A stretch of 19,290 nucleotides of DNA, taken from assembly GCA_003552565.1 (NCBI GenBank), contig PUNB01000266.1, positions 1-19,290 on the forward strand, given 5' to 3'. Under the pieces are notes generated by a model, which did not search any database, had not been told where the DNA came from, and worked only from the letters and a program-made list of their open reading frames with translations. Below are positions 13,460 through 19,290 of the stretch, piece by piece; positions within the stretch are counted from its first letter, which is position 1; the number at the start of each line of letters is the position of its first letter. A program made the translations under genes and the position numbers. Source of the DNA: Lentisphaerota bacterium. Lineage in GTDB: Bacteria > Verrucomicrobiota > Lentisphaeria > Oligosphaerales > PUNB01.

Positions 13460-16400
13460 ATGAATTCCCGTATCACAAAAATAACGCATCAGCTGGATGG
13501 ATTGCGGTTTCGCTACCGCTGGTGCCGGGCGTTGTTAGCGGCGGCGTTGGGAGCGGCGGGGATAATGACTTTTACAGCATTGTTTATTGTCATTGACTGG
13601 CAGGCCGGTTTTTCTCCCGCGGGCTGCCGCTTCGCTTTCGGTTTGTGGTTGGTCATGCTGGCGGCAGCGACATTGTGGTGCGGCTGGACGGTCAGGCGAA
13701 CTCTGACACCAGTGGCCATGGCGGTGCTGGCTGAACGGGTGACTCCCGGCAGCCGCAATCACTTAGTTAACGCGGTTCAATTGGCACAAACCGGAAATGA
13801 GACATTCGCCGAGAAAATAATCGAGGAGGGTGCGGAAGCGCTGCCGGATCTGCGGATGCCGGCCAGGCGGCTTGTTCCTCACTTGTTTCTAAGATGGAGT
13901 GTCCTGGCTTTTGCCGCTTCGGCGACGGTTCTGCTGGCTCTTTTTCTGCTTGCTCCCCAGGCTTCTCTTCACGCTGCCGCCCGCCTGTTAAACCCCGGCG
14001 GCGCCAGGACACCCGCCGGCTTGACTCGCATAGTCCAAGTTGTTCCTGGCGACATTGACCTAGTTCGAGGAGAATCTTTGAACGTAATCGCTAAAACGGC
14101 CGGGCTGACTCCCGCCAGGTCTGTGCTTCAGTGGCGGCGGGGTGAAGACGGTGAACCCCGAAGCCGAGAGATGAACTTCAAGAGCGATAAGGGCGGGGAG
14201 GGGCGTTTTGAGATTGAATTAACGGATGTCAGGACACCGATTCGTTATCGGGTGACGGCGGGACAGGCGGTTTCAGACTGGCATCAGGTTTCCATAAGGC
14301 CGCTGCCCTCCGTTAAGTCCTGGCGGGCGCAAGTTCGACCGCCGGAATACACCGGTGTCGAAAATTACACCATAACCCACGACATGGAGGGAGAGTCCGC
14401 ATCGGAGGTACCGGCCGGCAGTGAGGTGAAACTGACTTTGAACTTCAGCGAGGAAATAGCTTCTTTGAAGGTTCTGCAAGAGGAAAGGGAAATCACCGGA
14501 GAGGAAATTGAGCCAGCTGACAAAACGATTGAGACCGAGTTTACTTTACCGCCGCGGGAGTCGGCGCCGATAGACCTTGAGTTCATGGATGGAAACGGAG
14601 ATGATAACCATAAACGCCTGTCTTTGCAGATAAGAGAGGACCAAAAACCGCGAGTGGTGATTACCGAACCGGAGGATGGTCTGGAAGTTGAACCGCGGGA
14701 TGAAGCGGCTGTCATGTTTCGCGCCGAAGATGACTACGGCGTGACTTCGGTTGAGCTGGAAAGACTGACTTCCGACGGTCAGGAGGAACTGCTTGGACGC
14801 GCCGCGCCTGTCGGTGAAACGCTTGAATTTCAAGGAGGTTTTAAGCTGGACATGGCTTCTCTGGAAGTGCGGCCGGGGGAAGAAGTTATTTTGAGAGCCC
14901 GGGCTGCGGATAATTGTCCGTATTATACGGAGCGTTTTGGCTATTCTGATATTTTACGATTGGTTGTTGCCGAGTCGACAAAGGAAAAAACCGCGGAAAT
15001 GGAGTCGGCATCCCGGGAGAAATTGCGGGATGAACTGCAGGCGCTGATACAAATGCAGAGAGAGAACCTGCAGGCCACGGTCGCCAGCAAGGACTTGGCG
15101 GTAAGCGGTGAGTTCCCGGCTCAATCACGGGTGCGTAATCATTATCGGCAACAGCTGGAAATAGAGAAAGAAATCGAGCGGCTGCTGACTGCTGATTTAC
15201 TTTTCGGACAGCCGCTTACGCGTCTGCGGGAGCTGCGCGAGAAGCAAGCGGTTCAGGCAGTGCGGCTGCTGCGCGACGCCTTGCGTGATTTTTCAGGATT
15301 CGAGATCGAAGATCTGGCGACTATGCTGGTGCGAACCGTGGCGGTTCAAAGAAGCATTCTGGCGACGCTCTCCGGTTTGTTTGAAGCCCAGGAACACGAG
15401 CGGGAATATAGATCCCGGAGCGAACTGTTGCGGAATCTGGAAAAACTGGCCGAGGAACAGTTGTTGAACTTGCAGGCGACTTTGGCACTGCAGAAGGGCA
15501 GGGCGGTTGATTCGCCGGCCCGTCTGTCTCGTGTTCAGGACCGCTTAGCGCGGGATCTGCAGGCCTTTAATTCGCGGGCTCTTGAACTTTTACGTCAGGA
15601 TATGGAGGAGGATTTTATGAGCGCCGTTCGGGAAGTCCTGGATCTGTTTGATCGTAAGGATTTATACGTTTTAATGATAACCGCGGCGGAATTTCTGGAG
15701 CATGACAGTCTGCGGGAGGCCGCGGATTCTGAAGAAGCTTGTCTGCGACTGCTGCTGCGGGGGCTGGATACTCTCAATCTATGGCGAGGGGAATTTGCCC
15801 GCCGCCGTCTTGAGGAAGCGGCGGAAGCATTGGAAGAACTTGGAGAGGGGCTTAGAGAGCTGGAAGATAAGCAGGGTCGAATCGTCGAGGTCACCAGGGA
15901 TTTAGCGGAAAGAAAGAGTTTTGACGAGGAGGCCCGGCGCAAGCTGGGTGAAATGGATCGTGAGCAGGAAGCCATGGGCGAAATGGTCGAGCAGCTGGCG
16001 CAGGATTTCTATCAGTTCCCCGAACTGCCGGTGTCACACGAGCTGAACAGCCGAATGCTGGAGATTTACGAGGATGTTCAGCAGGCCGCCGGCAGTGAAC
16101 ATGAGCCGGCGATAGAAATAGCCGTCCAGAAGGAGGATGCGCTGCTGGACTCCATTCGCGATACGCTGGAGAGAGTGGAGGATGTGGAGATGTGGCTGCC
16201 TGATGAACCGGACAATATCGCCTGGAAGATGGAAAGCTTCGATACCGATGAATTCCCCGACATACCTTTAGTGCCTTTGCCGGATGAGCTGGAGGATATT
16301 GTCGGAGACCTTCTGGAACAAGCTCAGGAGATTGATGAACAGGCGCAGCATGCCACGGGCAATCAGATTATTGCTGATATGGAGATGGGCTGGGATATTA

Positions 16401-17065
16401 TGGATGGACCGATGCCGGTCTTTTCCGCCAAGGGTAAATCCGGCAATGTGCCGCCGCATGAAAACGAAATGACCGGCCGCAGCGGCGCCGGCCGCGAAGG
16501 GCAGGCCGCCGGGGAGCTGGTTGAGGATCGGGTGAAAGGGCTTGAAGGACGCGAGACCGAGGTCCGGCGCACACCGGAACCGCTGCAGGCCGGGATGGTG
16601 GAAGAGGAAGAAGACTCGACTCTTACCGCCCGCTCCACCGGCGGCGGCAAATTGGGCGGTCTTTCCGAAACTATCGGTATGTTCGGGGAGGCGCCCCGGC
16701 GGGATCTGCATCTCGACCCGGCGGTGCATGGCCGGGATCGATTGCGAAGGGAAACGGAGGCGCTTTATTCGCAAGTGCGTTTGCTGCATCTGCCGGCCGA
16801 GTCAGCGGGGCTTGCGGCCGCTGACCTGCGCCGTTCGATCAATGAAATCCCGGACCTGGCCCATTTTCGATCATTGCACAGGCGAGTTATTCGTCGTCTG
16901 CAGCAGACGCAGGTTGAGCTCAGGGATGGAACCGTGATCGAAATGGACTCCCCCCGAGGTTCAATCACCGCTGGAGCGATGGTTCAGGATTTCGATCTGC
17001 ACCAGGTGAGTGAGGAATACCGTTCTGAACTGATCGATTATTATAAAACCCTCGGCGGTGAATGA
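13460..17065 (+). CDS. Large DUF4175-like membrane-anchored protein
   Basis: The 1201-residue protein has two hydrophobic segments near its N-terminus (about 23-46 and 57-77) and a third at 146-167. A long extracytoplasmic part follows. Residues about 190-500 look like beta-rich, Ig-like repeats (for example VPGDIDLVRGESLNV and RAEDDYGVTSVELERL). Residues about 510-1000 are highly charged, Glu/Arg-rich and probably coiled coil. The C-terminus (about 1000-1201) has Gly-rich linkers and a conserved-looking EEYRSELIDYYKTL end. This layout matches DUF4175/TIGR02302-type proteins of unknown function, which in planctomycete-like bacteria are often found beside MoxR ATPase, DUF58 and VWA genes. None is here. 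No clear ribosome site precedes the ATG. Envelope-related function is inference. Confidence 0.75.
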   Translation: MNSRITKITHQLDGLRFRYRWCRALLAAALGAAGIMTFTALFIVIDWQAGFSPAGCRFAFGLWLVMLAAATLWCGWTVRRTLTPVAMAVLAERVTPGSRNHLVNAVQLAQTGNETFAEKIIEEGAEALPDLRMPARRLVPHLFLRWSVLAFAASATVLLALFLLAPQASLHAAARLLNPGGARTPAGLTRIVQVVPGDIDLVRGESLNVIAKTAGLTPARSVLQWRRGEDGEPRSREMNFKSDKGGEGRFEIELTDVRTPIRYRVTAGQAVSDWHQVSIRPLPSVKSWRAQVRPPEYTGVENYTITHDMEGESASEVPAGSEVKLTLNFSEEIASLKVLQEEREITGEEIEPADKTIETEFTLPPRESAPIDLEFMDGNGDDNHKRLSLQIREDQKPRVVITEPEDGLEVEPRDEAAVMFRAEDDYGVTSVELERLTSDGQEELLGRAAPVGETLEFQGGFKLDMASLEVRPGEEVILRARAADNCPYYTERFGYSDILRLVVAESTKEKTAEMESASREKLRDELQALIQMQRENLQATVASKDLAVSGEFPAQSRVRNHYRQQLEIEKEIERLLTADLLFGQPLTRLRELREKQAVQAVRLLRDALRDFSGFEIEDLATMLVRTVAVQRSILATLSGLFEAQEHEREYRSRSELLRNLEKLAEEQLLNLQATLALQKGRAVDSPARLSRVQDRLARDLQAFNSRALELLRQDMEEDFMSAVREVLDLFDRKDLYVLMITAAEFLEHDSLREAADSEEACLRLLLRGLDTLNLWRGEFARRRLEEAAEALEELGEGLRELEDKQGRIVEVTRDLAERKSFDEEARRKLGEMDREQEAMGEMVEQLAQDFYQFPELPVSHELNSRMLEIYEDVQQAAGSEHEPAIEIAVQKEDALLDSIRDTLERVEDVEMWLPDEPDNIAWKMESFDTDEFPDIPLVPLPDELEDIVGDLLEQAQEIDEQAQHATGNQIIADMEMGWDIMDGPMPVFSAKGKSGNVPPHENEMTGRSGAGREGQAAGELVEDRVKGLEGRETEVRRTPEPLQAGMVEEEEDSTLTARSTGGGKLGGLSETIGMFGEAPRRDLHLDPAVHGRDRLRRETEALYSQVRLLHLPAESAGLAAADLRRSINEIPDLAHFRSLHRRVIRRLQQTQVELRDGTVIEMDSPRGSITAGAMVQDFDLHQVSEEYRSELIDYYKTLGGE

Positions 17066-17318
17066 CAGCGCGGCGGGCAACGAGACGGGCTTATGTGAAA
17101 CTCAGCCTTGTCCGCTTCAGGCGGATCACGCACCTTGTCGATATTAGCGGGCGGGAGACGGAAGATTCGAGTGTGCTAGCAGATGTAAGAGTAAGTGTTT
17201 ATAGGTGCTTCCGCGTACTCGTACACTTGGATCTGTCCTCATTTACGCTGCTGTAGTTCAGTGAGCTGACGAATATTTGTCCACCAGATTCTCCCCCAGT
17301 GTCTCAGGCACTGCCGCT
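17066..17318. repeat. Fragmentary repeats between convergent genes
   Basis: Right after the DUF4175-like stop come an inverted R2 end (GGGCTTATGTGAAACTC, about 17086-17103) and an R1 fragment with TCCGCTTCAGGCGGAT and CACGCACCTTGTCG (17106-17140). The remaining 170 bases show no gene and no strong terminator. A CAGTG...CACTG stem near 17297-17313 is the only hairpin close to the asnB end. Confidence 0.5.
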
Positions 17319-18830
17319 TTACGATATTCCTTCCTGACGTTCGGCCCAGCGGGCGACGTTCTGCAGAATAGGTTCCGGGCGCTCAAAAACCTGCATGAAC
17401 AGTTTATGATAAAAACACTCTTCCGGATCCCGCAGGTTCGCTTCCGGATAGGCCGCCTGGCGTTCACTCGCCTCTTTTTCATTCATGACGCCTTTAAGCG
17501 CCTGATCCAGCAGATCCACAGTGCCGCTGCCTTCATCGAACTGCTGTTTTTTACGCCACAGTATGTCGGCCGGCAGCAGGTCTTCGAAGGCCTGTCTGAG
17601 TATCCATTTTTCCATCGGCGGATCGTTCGGCAGTTTGAACTCAGCCGGCACTTCCTGGGCAAGCTTTATCATCTCCAGATCAAGGAAAGGCACTCTGCCT
17701 TCCAGCGAGTGAGCCATGGTCAACCGGTCTACTCGCTGCAGATTGATGTTGTGCAGCGAGGCCACGGAACGGCGAAGCTCCTGGTGCAGTACCAGCTCCG
17801 GGTCGTCAATGTCCTTGTAATAATCATAGCCGGCGAACAGTTCGTCAGCTCCTTCCCCGGTAAGGATGACCTTGACTTCCTGAGCCGCCAGGCGGGAAGT
17901 GAAGTAACAGGGAATGGCGCTGCGCACCAGGTCTCTGTCGAATGATTCGAGGTGATAAATGATCTCCGGAAGTTTTTCCATTACTTCTTCAATGCTCAGG
18001 ATGTATTCGTGATGAATGGTGTCCAGATATTGTGACAAACGGCGCGCGGCCTGCAGGTCTTCACTGTCTTTCAGACCGACGGAGAAAGTATGCAGGGGTT
18101 TGCCGAGCGAGCGCCGAGCCAGAGCCACAATCAGACTGCTGTCCAGGCCGCCGGAAAGGAAGGCGCCCAGGGGTACATCGCTCATCAAACGTTTTTCCAC
18201 ACTTTGTTCGAGGGTTTTCCGAATGCGTTTAAGATAATATGGCGCCGGCTGATTTCCGGGCATGATATCAGGCACCTCATAAAAAGTCTGAAAACCAGTG
18301 GCGCTATGGTAGTAACTGCCGGGAGGAAATTCTTTGATGTTGTCAACTTGGCCGGCCAGAGATTTCAGTTCTGAAGCGAGCCAGAAACGTCCTTGATCTT
18401 CCGAGTAATAAAGCGGTTTGATGCCGATGGCGTCGCGAGCGGCGAAAATTTGATCCTTTTCGGCGATGGCAAAGGCGAACATGCCGTCCAGTTGAGGCGC
18501 CGACTGATGCCCTTCTTCATCATAAAGGTGCAGTATAGCTTCTGAATCACTGCTTGAAACGAAAGTGTGATTGGGAGCTAATCGCTGTCGCAGCTCGGGA
18601 AAATTATAGATTTCTCCATTGGCGACAATACAACGGCTCCGGTCTTCGTTATAGAGCGGCTGGTTGCCGCCCGGCGGGTCCATAATGCTGAGGCGCTGAT
18701 GGCCGAGGCCGCCGTTTTTTCCGGTGAACAATCCGTGGGCGTCCGGACCGCGATGGACTATTTGTTTGAGCATTGCAAGCAGCTGCTCTTCTTCCGCTTC
18801 TTCTCCCCAGATGGCGACGATTCCACACAT
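17319..18830 (-). CDS. asnB: Asparagine synthase (glutamine-hydrolysing)
   Basis: AsnB makes asparagine from aspartate, ATP and glutamine. The 503-residue protein starts MCGIVAIWG, so Cys2 is available as the glutaminase nucleophile. The N-terminal domain has HRGPDAHG (26-33), HQRLSIMDP (44-52), NGEIYNF (71-77) and SDSEAILHLY (94-103). The synthetase domain has the ATP PP-loop FLSGGLDSSLI (224-234), the AGE-like LTGEGADELFAGYDYY (323-338) and EGRVPFLD (377-384). Its length is that of the E. coli AsnB group. AGGA lies about ten bases before the ATG. It converges with the DUF4175-like gene and has no metabolic neighbours here, so it is probably monocistronic. Confidence 0.95.
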   Translation of the reverse strand: MCGIVAIWGEEAEEEQLLAMLKQIVHRGPDAHGLFTGKNGGLGHQRLSIMDPPGGNQPLYNEDRSRCIVANGEIYNFPELRQRLAPNHTFVSSSDSEAILHLYDEEGHQSAPQLDGMFAFAIAEKDQIFAARDAIGIKPLYYSEDQGRFWLASELKSLAGQVDNIKEFPPGSYYHSATGFQTFYEVPDIMPGNQPAPYYLKRIRKTLEQSVEKRLMSDVPLGAFLSGGLDSSLIVALARRSLGKPLHTFSVGLKDSEDLQAARRLSQYLDTIHHEYILSIEEVMEKLPEIIYHLESFDRDLVRSAIPCYFTSRLAAQEVKVILTGEGADELFAGYDYYKDIDDPELVLHQELRRSVASLHNINLQRVDRLTMAHSLEGRVPFLDLEMIKLAQEVPAEFKLPNDPPMEKWILRQAFEDLLPADILWRKKQQFDEGSGTVDLLDQALKGVMNEKEASERQAAYPEANLRDPEECFYHKLFMQVFERPEPILQNVARWAERQEGIS

Positions 18831-18900
18831 GATATTGGTATCCTTTTTTGTTTTATCCTGTACCCGTTAAAAAATTGGTGAAAAGTTTATTATTATTCTT

Positions 18901-18932
18901 GTCAACAACGGCGGAGGCCCGCCGTTGTTGAC
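18901..18932 (-). promoter_or_regulatory. Perfect 14-pair hairpin upstream of asnB
   Basis: GTCAACAACGGCGG and CCGCCGTTGTTGAC are exact reverse complements with a four-base loop. On the minus strand the second arm runs into TTGACA (18905-18900), a perfect -35 hexamer for asnB, although the expected -10 position reads TTCACC. It could be an operator, a transcript hairpin or another repeat. No T run follows on either strand, which argues against a terminator. Confidence 0.45.
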
Positions 18933-18947
18933 TCCAGGTTGCCTGCC

Positions 18948-19006
18948 AAGTCTCATACAAGCCCGAGCGCCGGCGCGACGCGCCGGGTACCCCGAGGGAG
19001 AGACTT
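18948..19006 (+). repeat. R2 hairpin repeat, reference copy
   Basis: The copy has both ends, AAGTCTC and GAGACTT, and a central stem CCGGCGCG...CGCGCCGG. CATACAAGCCCGAG replaces the CATAAGCCCGA of other copies. It is the clearest full-length member. Confidence 0.85.
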
Positions 19007-19024
19007 AGAGGGTGTTACATGGCC

Positions 19025-19108
19025 GATTAAGGCGAAAGATTAGGACAAAAGATTAAGGGGCGCACCCGTCTTTTCCTAATCCTTCCTCTTAATCTTTCGC
19101 CCTAATCC
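19025..19108 (-). repeat. R3 84-base repeat, copy 2 (inverted)
   Basis: This is the reverse-complement partner of 13280-13363, with equal length and no gaps. The AAAGATTA and TAATCTTT blocks are conserved best. Confidence 0.85.
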
Positions 19109-19119
19109 ATAAAAATGTC

Positions 19120-19166
19120 AAGTCTCACATAAGCCCGACCGCCGGCGCAAGGCGCCGGATACCCCG
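19120..19166 (+). repeat. R2 hairpin repeat, right-truncated copy
   Basis: AAGTCTCACATAAGCCCG leads into the perfect stem CCGGCGC-AAG-GCGCCGG-like core and GATACCCCG. It then departs from the family and lacks the terminal GAGACTT. Confidence 0.75.
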
Positions 19167-19186
19167 TATGAAGAAACAGGGAACAC

Positions 19187-19286
19187 TAATAATGAATTTT
19201 GAATTCTGAATGTTGAGTTTCGGACAGACCAGACAGTTCCACTTCAAAATTCATCATTCAATATTCAACATTCAGAATTGTGTTTC
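19187..19286 (+). repeat. R4 dispersed repeat, copy 2
   Basis: This is the same orientation as 8834-8917. Its arms AATTCTGAATGTTGA (19202-19216) and TCAACATTCAGAATT (19265-19279) are perfect 15-base inverted repeats around GAGTTTCGGACAG. It may continue past the window end. Confidence 0.8.
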
Positions 19287-19290
19287 ATAC

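Larger units (their letters stand above)
18831..19290. other. Repeat-packed region upstream of asnB
   Basis: No gene is visible in the last 460 bases. Working right from asnB there is a perfect 14-pair hairpin (18901-18932), a full R2 repeat (18948-19006), the R3 repeat in reverse (19025-19108), another R2 repeat (19120 to about 19166) and the R4 repeat (19187-19286). The elements follow with only about 10-20 bases between them. Confidence 0.75.

Noticed and set aside
17062..17256. Frame overlapping the stop of the DUF4175-like gene as a coupled small gene
   Set aside because: The ATGA overlap is tempting, but the frame crosses R2 and R1 fragments and shows no conserved-looking content.

Overview
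This window looks like chromosomal DNA from an uncultured bacterium. It carries ordinary single-copy housekeeping genes separated by intergenic spacers that are unusually rich in short repeats. A lineage in or near the PVC group (Planctomycetota, Lentisphaerota, Verrucomicrobiota) is a reasonable guess. The reasons are the 1201-residue DUF4175-like membrane protein and the tmRNA tag ANEEFALAA, which resembles tags I recall from planctomycetes. I cannot confirm the phylum, since there is no rRNA gene here.

Layout: 1-431 is repeat DNA. pyrE (432-1115, minus) and a ptsP-type GAF/enzyme I gene (1415-3730, plus) are divergent. A repeat-filled spacer precedes a stand-alone MraY-family transferase (4020-5159, plus). 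An aldo/keto reductase with a C-terminal ferredoxin-like domain (5338-6468, minus) lies between two copies of a 50-base direct repeat. A spacer of about 800 bases leads to tRNA-Leu(UAA) (7271-7356), a promoter and hairpin leader, a small basic ORF (7659-7874) and a DUF362 gene (7937-8704). That block lies between perfect 41-base inverted repeats (6771-6811 and 9115-9155). Next, all on the minus strand and listed here from right to left in transcription order, come prmA (13015-12014), rplU (11898-11581), a malic enzyme (11521-10190) and the tmRNA gene ssrA (9896-9542). After another repeat-rich spacer lie the DUF4175-like gene (13460-17065, plus) and, convergent with it, asnB (18830-17319, minus). 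The last 460 bases are again repeats.

Function: the genes do not form one pathway. They cover pyrimidine synthesis (PyrE), nitrogen-related phosphotransfer control (PtsP), a lipid-linked cell-wall precursor (MraY), a reductase with predicted iron-sulfur clusters, ribosome biogenesis and rescue (PrmA, L21, tmRNA), central carbon metabolism (malic enzyme) and asparagine synthesis (AsnB). The only plausible multigene unit is prmA-rplU-maeB, probably with its own promoter in front of rplU. Usual partners are absent: L27 beside L21, HPr or EIIA-Ntr beside PtsP, the dcw cluster beside MraY, and the MoxR/DUF58/VWA genes beside DUF4175.

The most unusual content is the non-coding DNA. By eye I find at least eight repeat families, most with internal inverted symmetry. 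They recur in both orientations, and some abut or interrupt one another. No transposase, integrase, CRISPR array, toxin or recognisable defence system is present. I did not find convincing evidence of a complete new multigene system. The best leads are the repeat families, the small ORF behind a hairpin leader, and the palindromic region upstream of ssrA.
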